NCBI GenBank assembly: GCA_038234045.1
Contig: JBBSUX010000144.1
Coordinates: 1 to 9,059 of the forward strand
Direction of reading: 5' to 3'
DNA: 9,059 bases
From: JBBSUX01 sp038234045
Lineage (GTDB): Bacteria > Pseudomonadota > Gammaproteobacteria > Burkholderiales > Burkholderiaceae_C
The position numbers were made by a program, and so were the translations under genes. The stretch's first letter is position 1; each line of letters begins with the position of its first letter. Below, in pieces: positions 1 through 6,926 of the stretch. The notes beneath the pieces were generated by a model. It had not been told where the DNA came from. It made no database searches and worked only from the letters and a program-made list of their open reading frames with translations.

Positions 1-1272
1 AGAGTGGAGTTCACCGACAACTTCGTCAAGCCTTCCTATAGCGCCAGCCTGACGGAACTCGACGGCAGCCTCGGAGCGTTCGGCAACAGTGGCAATGCGG
101 CTCGCGCGCCGGGTGAACGAGCAAAAGTGTCGCTCGCACCACTTGAACTGCATGGCAAGGCCGAAGGCAGTGCGTCGCTCGATATCACGGGATCGCTCAA
201 TCCGTTGGCCAAACCGCTGGCGCTCGATATCGCGGCCAAGGTGCGCAATCTCGAGCTTCCGCCACTGTCTCCGTACAGCGTGAAATATGCCGGTCATGGC
301 ATCAAGCGCGGCAAGCTGGATATGACTGCCTCCTACAAGATCGAGCCAGACGGCCATCTCACTGCCAGCAATTCACTCGTGCTGCGGCAACTGGTGTTCG
401 GCGAAGCGGTCGATGGCGTCAAGAGCCTGCCGGTCAAGCTGGCAACCGCACTATTGGCCAACAAAGACGGCGTGATCGATCTCGATATTCCCATCAGCGG
501 CTCGATCAACGATCCGCAGTTCAGCCTCGCGCCGATCATTGGCAAGGCGATCCTGAATATCCTCGGGCGCGCCATCACCTCGCCATTCAGCTTGCTCTCC
601 AGCGCATTGCGCGGTGCGACGCACTCAAGTGACGGCTCGACCATCATCGCGTTCGACAACGGATCGGCCCAGCTGGATGCGGCCGACAAGGCGACGCTGG
701 AAAAGCTTGCGGCCGCCATGGAGCAGCATCCGCGGATCGACATCACGATCACCGGGCATTCCAGCCTGGCTGCGGAGGCCGCCGGTTATCGGCGTGCACG
801 ACTCGACCGGCTGGTGGCATTCACCAAGCGGCGCGAGGAACTTGCCGCTGGCAATGCACCTGCCGCAGCGCGCGCCAACGGCGACGGACCCGCGCTCCCG
901 ACGGTGAGCGCGGAGGAATATCCGAAGTTGCTCACCGAGCTCTATGACCGCACCGACATGACCAAGCCGCGCAATGCGCTCGGCTTGGCGCGCAAACTTC
1001 CCGTGCCCGAGATGGAGCAGTTGCTGCTGGCGCAGATCGACGTGACGCCCCAGGCTATTCGCGAACTGGCCGTGCAAAGAGCCGGTGCTGTGCGCGACGC
1101 TCTCACCCACGCGGGCGTGCCCGAAAGTCGTCTGTTTCTGGGCCGGCCTGAAGTAGGAAAACCGTCGAGCGGGGCATCGGCGCCTGCGCTCGCTTCAGGT
1201 GCTTCTGCCTCTGCAAAGCCGGACGCAGCGCATGCGCCTGGGCGTGTCGAACTCAAGCTCGCCACGCACTGA
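1..1272 (+). CDS. DUF748 (AsmA-like) envelope protein with C-terminal OmpA-like module, 5'-truncated by the window
   Basis: The reading frame is open from base 1 and the first Met-like codon (GTG at 4) is internal, so only the last 423 codons are visible; relatives are usually over 1000 residues. Numbering from the first visible codon, residues 1-205 match the DUF748 end: a GSLNP strand (64-68), the SPYSVKYAGHGI-KRGKL segment (90-106), the LPVKLATALL helix (143-152) and the SINDPQFSL strand (168-176) before an ITSPFSLL helix. Residues 210-385 look OmpA-like: a strand with FDNGSAQLD, TGHSS at 251-255, then an insertion of about 100 residues containing KPRNALGLARKLPVPEME, and RAGAVRDALTHAGVPESRLFL at 360-380. 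A low-complexity Ala/Ser tail ends the protein. DUF748 is related to AsmA-type proteins of the cell envelope, so an inner-membrane-anchored periplasmic role is inferred; the signal or anchor lies outside the window. TGA at 1270-1272 ends the gene. The OmpA-type peptidoglycan-binding Asp appears replaced by Ser. Confidence 0.85.
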   Translation, partial: RVEFTDNFVKPSYSASLTELDGSLGAFGNSGNAARAPGERAKVSLAPLELHGKAEGSASLDITGSLNPLAKPLALDIAAKVRNLELPPLSPYSVKYAGHGIKRGKLDMTASYKIEPDGHLTASNSLVLRQLVFGEAVDGVKSLPVKLATALLANKDGVIDLDIPISGSINDPQFSLAPIIGKAILNILGRAITSPFSLLSSALRGATHSSDGSTIIAFDNGSAQLDAADKATLEKLAAAMEQHPRIDITITGHSSLAAEAAGYRRARLDRLVAFTKRREELAAGNAPAAARANGDGPALPTVSAEEYPKLLTELYDRTDMTKPRNALGLARKLPVPEMEQLLLAQIDVTPQAIRELAVQRAGAVRDALTHAGVPESRLFLGRPEVGKPSSGASAPALASGASASAKPDAAHAPGRVELKLATH

Positions 1273-1468
1273 AACGGCAGCCCGTGCGAATGCGGAGAAA
1301 ATAGCGACTTATGCGACGTGCTTTCGTACGGCCCCACTTGTATTGGGCCGGGCAATGACGTGGCATGCGGAGTGTTCAGGCAGACCCGGTCGAGTGATCG
1401 GGAATCTGCCCCATATTCCACCGTCACGCGTTTTCTCTTCTTTTTTCCTCTTTGATTCCCCGGACACC
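1273..1468. other. Intergenic gap between the DUF748 and DUF349 genes
   Basis: This 196-nt gap holds a short inverted repeat, CGGCCC (1329-1334) and GGGCCG (1345-1350), with a 10-nt loop. No T-run follows, so it is at best a weak or Rho-assisted end for the DUF748 gene. A small GGAAT/ATTCC repeat lies at 1401-1419. Just before the next start there is an uninterrupted pyrimidine run (1431-1453). The DUF349 frame is open through the whole gap back to 1199, but its codons here resemble no family sequence. I find no convincing sigma-70 promoter. Confidence 0.5.
1431..1453 (+). promoter_or_regulatory. Pyrimidine-only tract in the DUF349 leader, possible translation enhancer
   Basis: Twenty-three consecutive C/T bases, mostly T, end 15 nt before the ATG at 1469, which has no Shine-Dalgarno sequence. 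Pyrimidine-rich leaders can be bound by ribosomal protein S1 in proteobacteria, so this could help translation initiation. It is not preceded by a strong hairpin, which argues against an intrinsic terminator. The function is inference. Confidence 0.3.
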
Positions 1469-4375
1469 ATGGCAGACCATCACGACGCCACCAAGGCGCA
1501 GGCTCGATCCACCGACGCACATCCGCTCGATCGATTGACTGGCGGCGCGTTTTCCGCGCCTACCTCCGGCGAACGCGCCGGCAGGGTGCGCGACTGGCTC
1601 GCCACCGAGCCCACGCCCGAACAGATTCAGGAGGTGTTCAAGGAACTGAGCGCGCGCGACAAGGGCGCGGCCAAACCCTTGCGCGAAAAGCTCGATGAAC
1701 TCAAGCGCGCCAAAGGCCAGGAAACGCTGGCCGCTGACTGGGGTGACAAGGCACGTGCGCTGTTGTCTTCGTCGAAGCTCAATATTGCAGATGCTCTCGC
1801 CTGGCAGCGTGACGCCGCCAAAGCGGGTGCCCCGCTCAGCCGTGAGCCGCTGGCCGCTTTGAAGGCCCAGCTGGCGGAGCACGTGCGCACGATCGAGGAT
1901 CTGCAGCATCGCGTGCAGGTGCAGCGCGAAGCAGCGGTGTTGCTGGCCCAGCGCACCGAAGTGCTGTCGACCAAGCCTTGGCGCGATGCCGAGAGTGCTG
2001 CCGAAGCGTTGCAGGGCGACGTGCAGCACTGGCAAGCCCAGGCTGACGAGATCACCGCCGACGCGCTCTGGGCAAGTGTCGACGTCAAATATCCGTCCTT
2101 GCTCGACGGAGCGCGCACCCAGCTGCTGGTGGTGTGGGATGCCTTCAAGGCCGCCCTGGCACAGGCCACGAACGCAGCAGCCGATGCAGCCGCTCCGTTG
2201 CCGACGGTTCCCGTCTGGGCCGAAGAGATCGCGCATGCACGTGGCGGTCCCGCTCCCGGTTCGAAGGCTGGCGGCGCAACAGGGCAAGCGGGCGGAAATG
2301 CCCGCGCAGCACGTGCCAAGGCCGATCCGGCTGTGGTTGAGGCGGCACAAGCGGCTGTGACCGAAGCAGTTTCCAAGCTCGAGCAGGAAACTGCCGATGG
2401 CCACGGCAAGGCGAGCGTAGGCGCTGCGGCAGCATTGCGCGCGGTCTTGAAAGAGCACGGAAGGCACATCGACTCTTCGCTTGAGGCCAAGGTGAACGCC
2501 GCGCTTGCTGCGGCCGGCGAACTCGAAGGCTGGCAGCGCTGGGGCGCAGACCGGGCACGCGAAGACCTGGTTGCGCGCGCTGAAGCCCTGCTGCAGCGCC
2601 CCGAAGGGCAAGCCCTGGGTGGCCGCAAGATGCAGGAAACCCTGCGCCAGCTGCGCGACCAGTGGAAGCGCACCGATCAGGCCGGCCCTCCCAACCACGG
2701 CCTGTGGCGCCGTTTCGACGCGGCCTGTACCGAGGCCCACAAGGTGGTCGAGGCCTGGCTGGAACGCATCAAGGCAGATGCGGCCGAGCACCGCGCCCAA
2801 CGTCTCGCTTTGATTGAAGAGCTCAAGACCTGGACGGCTTCCATCATGGGCACCCATGACCTGAAGGCGGTCAGTCGGGGCCTGCACCAGTTCGCTGACC
2901 GCTGGCGCGACGCCGGGCACCTGGGCGAAAAGGCTTTTGCCGAAATCCAGCCGCTGTGGAAAGACGCCTTCACTGCCGCTGCCGCGCCGCTCGAGGCTGA
3001 GCAGCAAGAAAGCGTCGCCCGTCGCCACGCCATGATCGAGGAAGCCAACGTCCTTGGCGCAGCGCCCGAGCTGCGTATCGACGCTGTCAAATCCCTGCAG
3101 CAACGTTGGCAGGTCGAGGCGCAGTCCGTGCCACTTGACCGCCGGCAGGAGCAGAAGCTCTGGGATGCCTTCAGGAAGCCGATCGACGACGCCTTCCAGC
3201 GCAAGACCGCTGACCGCGAGAAAGCCGCCGCCGCGACAAGCGAACACGATCGGCTGGTGCTGCAAGCATCCAAGGCGGTCGAAGTTGCCGCCGCTGCGGG
3301 TGATGCGCAAAAGATCCGGACGGCGCTTTCTGCCCTGGAAGCTGCCACGCGAGGACAGGCACTGGCAGCAGCGCAATTGGCCGCCATCGATGCGCTGACT
3401 GGCAACACCGGTGCGCAAAATAATGAACAAAATCGGCCTCAAACGCTTTGCGAGAAAGCGCAATCAGCTACACCTGTAGTAGCAGAAAGGGGCGCGTCGG
3501 GGGCTGATACTGCGGCAAGCAATGACAGTTCCGGCGAAGCGAATGCTGCCGCGTCGGGTTCCGCAGAGGGGGCTTCCGCAGAGTCCGTGGCGGATCAAAG
3601 TGCCCCCGCTGCGGGCGGTGCGGAAGGCGAAGCGCCTCCAGATTCGGTTGCGGATGCTCCGGCCGCCGCACCGACCCCGGCACCACCACCAGCGCCGAAA
3701 AAAGTCGTGGCCGTGCGTGGCGACGATCGGCCTGGTGCGCGCAACAAGGCCGAGCCGGGCGGCGGAGCGCGGGGAGGTCCGGGCGGAAGACCCGCCCGTC
3801 CAGGCGGGCCGGGTGGCGATCGCGGAGCGCCGTCGCGTGGCGGTGATCGGTTCGGCGCCGGTGGCGGACGTTTCGGCGATCGCGAGCAGCGTGAAGAGCG
3901 TGGTCCACGTCTGGGCGATGCGGCATTTCGCGCGCAGCGCGACGCGCAGGAGCATGCGCAAGCGACCCTGCGCAAGCTCGCTGCACAGGCCCATGGCGAA
4001 GCGCTCACGCAGCTGCTGGAAGCCTGGGAGAAGCGCGATCCTGCAGCCGTCCCCGGCACGCAGGAGCTGGGCGGCCGTGTCGCACCAGCCGTGCGCGGTG
4101 CCTGGAGTCAGGCGCTGGGCAAGGCTCCGTCGGGCGATGCCGCAAAGAGCGCAGCCGAAGCATTGTTGCGGCTCGAGATGGCAGCCGACGCGCCCACGCC
4201 GGCCGAACACATCTCGGCGCGTCGGATGCTTCAGCTCCAGTTGCTGACCCGCCGCAACGATCCGGCACCTGTCGAAACCTGGGGCGCAGACGCCGCACGT
4301 GTCCTTGCAGCGCCGCACGATGCGCAAGCCGCGCGCCGGCTGCAGACGGCGCTGAAAACGTTGCTGCGAAGCTGA
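1469..4375 (+). CDS. DUF349 domain-containing protein with disordered RGG-rich linker (968 aa)
   Basis: The start is set at ATG 1469 (MADHHDATK) because the family-like sequence begins there; an in-frame ATG at 1199 would lie inside the preceding gene. The protein is soluble and largely helical, with no signal peptide or membrane segment. Residues about 35-85 (RVRDWLATEPTPEQIQ to ELKRAKGQE) form a conserved N-terminal part. Coiled, Ala-rich helices follow. DUF349-type repeats with W-x-x-F/W spacing occur at about 355-450 (GWQRWG, QWKRTDQAGPPNHGLWRRFDAAC), 465-525 (RGLHQFADRWRDAGHL, LWKDAF) and 536-585 (LQQRWQVEAQ, KLWDAFRKPID). Residues about 645-760 are an Ala/Ser/Pro/Glu linker, and 764-812 are rich in Gly, Arg and Asp with RGG triplets. 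A helical C-terminal domain (about 815-968) ends with PTPAEHISARRMLQLQLLTRRNDPAP. The molecular function of DUF349 proteins is unknown to me; nucleic-acid binding is suggested only by the RGG part. There is no SD at the start, and its stop is one base before the ypeA ATG. Confidence 0.9.
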   Translation: MADHHDATKAQARSTDAHPLDRLTGGAFSAPTSGERAGRVRDWLATEPTPEQIQEVFKELSARDKGAAKPLREKLDELKRAKGQETLAADWGDKARALLSSSKLNIADALAWQRDAAKAGAPLSREPLAALKAQLAEHVRTIEDLQHRVQVQREAAVLLAQRTEVLSTKPWRDAESAAEALQGDVQHWQAQADEITADALWASVDVKYPSLLDGARTQLLVVWDAFKAALAQATNAAADAAAPLPTVPVWAEEIAHARGGPAPGSKAGGATGQAGGNARAARAKADPAVVEAAQAAVTEAVSKLEQETADGHGKASVGAAAALRAVLKEHGRHIDSSLEAKVNAALAAAGELEGWQRWGADRAREDLVARAEALLQRPEGQALGGRKMQETLRQLRDQWKRTDQAGPPNHGLWRRFDAACTEAHKVVEAWLERIKADAAEHRAQRLALIEELKTWTASIMGTHDLKAVSRGLHQFADRWRDAGHLGEKAFAEIQPLWKDAFTAAAAPLEAEQQESVARRHAMIEEANVLGAAPELRIDAVKSLQQRWQVEAQSVPLDRRQEQKLWDAFRKPIDDAFQRKTADREKAAAATSEHDRLVLQASKAVEVAAAAGDAQKIRTALSALEAATRGQALAAAQLAAIDALTGNTGAQNNEQNRPQTLCEKAQSATPVVAERGASGADTAASNDSSGEANAAASGSAEGASAESVADQSAPAAGGAEGEAPPDSVADAPAAAPTPAPPPAPKKVVAVRGDDRPGARNKAEPGGGARGGPGGRPARPGGPGGDRGAPSRGGDRFGAGGGRFGDREQREERGPRLGDAAFRAQRDAQEHAQATLRKLAAQAHGEALTQLLEAWEKRDPAAVPGTQELGGRVAPAVRGAWSQALGKAPSGDAAKSAAEALLRLEMAADAPTPAEHISARRMLQLQLLTRRNDPAPVETWGADAARVLAAPHDAQAARRLQTALKTLLRS

Positions 4376-4376
4376 G

Positions 4377-4853
4377 ATGGAAGAGCGTAGAGCCGGCGGC
4401 AACCGCTCGTCGGCGCCTCGGCAGCCAAGTTGGGATCTGCGCGTGTTCGCGCCATCGGACGAAGGTCAGGTGATCGCGCTATGGCAAACCTGCGGTTTGT
4501 TACGGCCATGGAACGATCCGCTCCGGGATATCGCCAGAAAGCTGACGGTGCAGCCCGATATGTTCCTGGTGGCAGTGGACACCGCTGGGTCCGTCGTAGG
4601 CTCGGTCATGGCGGGCTTTGACGGGCATCGCGGCTGGTTCAATTACCTCGCTGTGGCGCCTGAATGCCAGCGCATGGCCATAGGACGTGGTCTGGTGGCA
4701 GAGGCGGAGCGATTGTTGGAACTTTGTGGATGTCCGAAAGCCAACCTGCAGGTACGCGTCGGCAACGTCGAAGCGATCGCCTTTTACGAGGCACTGGGCT
4801 ACGCGGTGGAAGAGGTAGTGAGTTTGGGTAAGCGGCTTATCCCGGACGCCTGA
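4377..4853 (+). CDS. ypeA: YpeA-family GNAT acetyltransferase
   Basis: This 158-residue protein aligns along its length with E. coli YpeA (about 141 aa) from residue 20 on: LRVFAPSDEGQVIALWQTCGLLRPWNDP (21-48), DIARKLTVQPDMFLVA, then VGSVMAGFDGHRGWFNYLAVAP (74-95), GCPKANLQVRVGN (118-130), and FYEALGYAVEEVVSLGKRLI (137-155). It is a single GNAT domain that should use acetyl-CoA to acetylate an amine; the natural substrate is not known to me. The first 19 residues are a poorly conserved basic extension. Oddly, the pyrophosphate-binding motif usually written Q/R-x-x-G-x-G/A reads QRMAIG (98-103), with Ala in place of the first Gly. ATG 4377 follows the DUF349 stop by one base, with only a weak GAAG upstream, so translation is probably coupled to DUF349. 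The gene ends 13 nt from the stop of the convergent reductase gene. Confidence 0.88.
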   Translation: MEERRAGGNRSSAPRQPSWDLRVFAPSDEGQVIALWQTCGLLRPWNDPLRDIARKLTVQPDMFLVAVDTAGSVVGSVMAGFDGHRGWFNYLAVAPECQRMAIGRGLVAEAERLLELCGCPKANLQVRVGNVEAIAFYEALGYAVEEVVSLGKRLIPDA

Positions 4854-4861
4854 GTCAGCAA

Positions 4862-4877
4862 GTCCGTTATTTCGGAC
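4862..4877. other. Short hairpin between the convergent ypeA and reductase genes
   Basis: GTCCG (4862-4866) and CGGAC (4873-4877) pair around a TTATTT loop that includes the reductase stop codon (TAA, minus strand). The 5-bp stem lacks a T-run on either strand, so it is too weak to call a terminator. No better termination signal lies between the two stops, which are only 13 nt apart. Confidence 0.25.
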
Positions 4878-5655
4878 GGACCAGTTTCGCAATGATGCGC
4901 AGGTCAGGTCCCACCCGTTCGACTGATTCCCAAGCCAATGCCACGCAGTCCGTCAGCGAGGCAAGCGGCCCGATTGTTGCGAGCGGTCGTCCGGTGCCGA
5001 GCAGGCTGGGCGCCAGGTAGAGCAGCAGCTCATCCACCGTTCCGCCGCGCAGGAGAGACCCAGAGAGCTGTGCGCCTGCTTCGACATGCAGCCTGTCGGC
5101 AATTCCCTCGCGCGTGATTGTGGCCAGCACGGCGTTCAGGTCGAGACGGTCTGCCACATCCGTTGCTTCCGGCGCAGCCAACCGGTGGATCACTGCGCCC
5201 TTCATCCGCAACGCCGCTTCGCGATCCGATGGCGCACCAGCCGCGACAAAAAGATGCACAGAGCGTTCGGCTGAGAAGAGCAGGGCGGATGGCGGCGTAC
5301 GCAGGTGCGTATCGACGATGCAAAGTGCGGGCTGCCGCATCCCTTCAGGCGACGACTCATCGGCCGGCAGCCGCACATCCATGCGTGGATCGTCCGCCAG
5401 CACCGTGCCGATGCCGGTCAGGATGGCGTCGGCGCGCGCGCGCCAGCGATGCCCGTCCAGGCGCGCTTGCGGCGAGGTGATCCATTGGCTGCGCCCGTCG
5501 GGCAGGGCGGTGATGCCGTCGAGCGACGCGGCCATCTTCAGCCGGACGAAGGGGCGCACCTGCTCTGCGGGATGAGCCAGCTTTGGGGATTCGGAGGCGA
5601 TGGAGTTCGGAGCAGCCATGGAAGTGGACGAGAAAATCCAGAGTTCTGGCGTCAT
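4867..5655 (-). CDS. RibD C-terminal-type reductase, stand-alone (no deaminase domain)
   Basis: The 262-residue product matches the reductase half of RibD, the NADPH-dependent 5-amino-6-(5-phosphoribosylamino)uracil reductase of riboflavin synthesis. Visible motifs are RPFVRLKMAASLDG (34-47), SQWITSPQAR (56-65), RARADAILTGIGTVLADDPRMDVR (72-95), VEAGAQLSGSLL (191-202) and VDELLLYLAPSLLG (207-220), all close to E. coli RibD. The usual N-terminal zinc deaminase domain with its HAE and PCxxxGxTPPC-type motifs is missing. There is no room for it: the next gene upstream (bioB, opposite strand) starts 161 nt away. The protein may work with a separate deaminase, or be a paralogue reducing another pterin- or pyrimidine-like substrate. 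ATG at 5655 has a weak AGAAG immediately upstream. The second Met (residue 13, at 5619) is an alternative start, and the first ~30 residues are not conserved. Confidence 0.85.
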   Translation of the reverse strand: MTPELWIFSSTSMAAPNSIASESPKLAHPAEQVRPFVRLKMAASLDGITALPDGRSQWITSPQARLDGHRWRARADAILTGIGTVLADDPRMDVRLPADESSPEGMRQPALCIVDTHLRTPPSALLFSAERSVHLFVAAGAPSDREAALRMKGAVIHRLAAPEATDVADRLDLNAVLATITREGIADRLHVEAGAQLSGSLLRGGTVDELLLYLAPSLLGTGRPLATIGPLASLTDCVALAWESVERVGPDLRIIAKLVRPK

Positions 5656-5816
5656 GCTTCTGGATCACGGCAGAGCCGCTCACCCGGCAAACGCCGCACC
5701 GTTATCCCGGACCCTAACATCGTCAGGTCGCCCGTGTTCACGCGACAAGCATTGCACCGAAGCGACACGGCGCGCTGCGATACTTCGGCCTTCGCTCCGC
5801 GACTATCCACGACACC
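5656..5816. other. Divergent control region between the reductase gene and bioB
   Basis: These 161 nt must carry the promoters for both outward-facing genes. I see no hexamer pair with acceptable spacing on either strand; a GATACT at 5779-5784 has only a TTGCAC 21 nt before it. A CCGAAG/CTTCGG inverted repeat (5757-5762 and 5783-5788, 20-nt loop) lies in the bioB leader. No sequence resembling the E. coli BirA operator is visible, and no SD precedes the bioB ATG. Confidence 0.5.
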
Positions 5817-6845
5817 ATGTCCCTCCAAATTTCCGAAAAACCTGTCCAGCTGCACCTGCCCGTATCGTCCCCATCGGCTCCGGTGACGCAGGTGCGCTGG
5901 TCCATGGACGCCATTCAGGAGCTTCTGAACCGGCCGTTGATGGATCTGCTGTTCGATGCGCAAACGGTGCACCGCCAGTATTGGCCGGCGGGCGACATCG
6001 AGCTGGCCACCTTGCTGTCCGTCAAGACCGGAGGTTGTCCCGAAAACTGCGGTTATTGCCCCCAGTCTGCCGAGTTCGATACAGGGGTCAAAGCAGAAAA
6101 GTTGATGGCGTTGAAGGACGTGATCAGCGCGGCGCAAGCCGCCAAGGACGCGGGTGCCACGCGTTTTTGCATGGGGGCAGCATGGCGAGCACCCAAAGAC
6201 CGGGACATCGAGCAGGTTGCCGCGCTGGTAACTGCCGTCAAGGATCTGGGGCTGCAGACCTGCGCCACGCTGGGCATGCTCGAGCCGCAACAGGCGCGCA
6301 CTCTGAAAGACGCGGGCCTGGACTACTACAACCACAACCTTGATTCGGCGCCGGAGTACTACACCGATGTGGTGAGCACGCGCGTCTACCAAGATCGGTT
6401 GGACACGCTGCAGCACGTCCGCTCGGCAGGCATTAGCGTGTGTTGCGGTGGCATCGTCGGTATGGGCGAAACGCCGGTGCATCGCGCTGGCCTGATCGCG
6501 CAGTTGGCCAATCTCGATCCGTATCCGGAATCTGTACCGATCAACAGTCTGGTGCGCGTGCCCGGCACACCGCTGGCCGATAGCGAGCCGATCGATCCGC
6601 TGGATTTCGTTCGCGTCATTGCCGTGGCGCGCATCACCATGCCCAAAGCGCGCGTTCGGCTTTCAGCAGGGCGCCAGCAATTGGGCGAGCCGGTTCAGGC
6701 GCTTTGCTTCATGGCTGGCGCCAACTCGATCTTCTACGGCGACAAGCTGCTGGTCACCGGCAATCCCGATGTCGAGGCCGATACGCGCCTGCTCGCCAAA
6801 CTTGGACTCAAGAGTCGCAGCGCGACGCTCGCGGAGCAGGCCTGA
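5817..6845 (+). CDS. bioB: Biotin synthase BioB
   Basis: BioB is a radical SAM enzyme that inserts sulfur into dethiobiotin, the last step of biotin synthesis in the cytoplasm. The 342-residue protein keeps the [4Fe-4S] motif C74-x3-C78-x2-C81 (GGCPENCGYC). It also keeps the [2Fe-2S] ligands C118 (RFCMGAAW), C149 (TCATLG), C209 (VCCGG) and R281 (RLSAGR), each shifted by 21 residues from the E. coli numbering, so it should be active. YNHNLD (171-176), ESVPIN (238-243) and FMAGANSIFYGDKLL (298-312) are further BioB signatures. The first ~25 residues are a variable extension as in other betaproteobacterial BioB proteins, and the C-terminus is shorter than in E. coli. ATG 5817 is chosen because in-frame M30 would cut into the start of the conserved region; no SD is visible. 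No other bio gene lies next to it here. It ends 16 nt before a strong hairpin terminator. Confidence 0.97.
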   Translation: MSLQISEKPVQLHLPVSSPSAPVTQVRWSMDAIQELLNRPLMDLLFDAQTVHRQYWPAGDIELATLLSVKTGGCPENCGYCPQSAEFDTGVKAEKLMALKDVISAAQAAKDAGATRFCMGAAWRAPKDRDIEQVAALVTAVKDLGLQTCATLGMLEPQQARTLKDAGLDYYNHNLDSAPEYYTDVVSTRVYQDRLDTLQHVRSAGISVCCGGIVGMGETPVHRAGLIAQLANLDPYPESVPINSLVRVPGTPLADSEPIDPLDFVRVIAVARITMPKARVRLSAGRQQLGEPVQALCFMAGANSIFYGDKLLVTGNPDVEADTRLLAKLGLKSRSATLAEQA

Positions 6846-6861
6846 AAGGCTCGGCCATGAA

Positions 6862-6887
6862 AAAAGGCTCCGGTCAGGGAGCCTTTT
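6862..6887. terminator. Bidirectional intrinsic terminator between bioB and efp
   Basis: A perfect 10-bp stem, AAAAGGCTCC (6862-6871) and GGAGCCTTTT (6878-6887), closes a 6-nt loop. On the plus strand it lies 16 nt after the bioB stop and ends in four T. On the minus strand it lies about 40 nt after the efp stop and runs into six T, so it should work best for efp while serving both convergent genes. Confidence 0.88.
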
Positions 6888-6926
6888 GGGCAAAAGCACT
6901 CCGTGCAGAGGCGGAGCCGAGGCGCA

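Noticed and set aside
1199..1468. In-frame ATG at 1199 giving a 90-residue longer DUF349 protein
   Set aside because: It would overlap the DUF748 gene by 74 nt and the added residues resemble no conserved sequence; family-like sequence begins at 1469.
1424..3463. 679-codon open frame on the minus strand opposite the DUF349 gene
   Set aside because: It is an antisense shadow of a G+C-rich gene: no recognisable domain, Cys/Arg/Leu-rich low-quality protein, while the plus frame carries the DUF349 motifs.
3791..3808. CCCGCC/GGCGGG inverted repeat inside DUF349
   Set aside because: It arises from Gly/Pro/Arg codons in the low-complexity RGG segment, has no T-run, and is inside the coding region.
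3814..3884. GCGATCGC octamers resembling HIP1 repeats
   Set aside because: Only two copies, both encoding Gly-Asp-Arg in the RGG segment; explained by codon usage.
3464..4402. 312-codon minus-strand open frame opposite the end of DUF349
   Set aside because: Arg-rich composition, no known motif, and fully antisense to the conserved C-terminal DUF349 part.
5752..5784. TTGCAC...GATACT as a bioB promoter
   Set aside because: The spacer is 21 nt and both boxes are poor matches.
5652..6482. 276-codon minus-strand open frame opposite the start of bioB
   Set aside because: Antisense to the highly conserved BioB core, with no recognisable domain.
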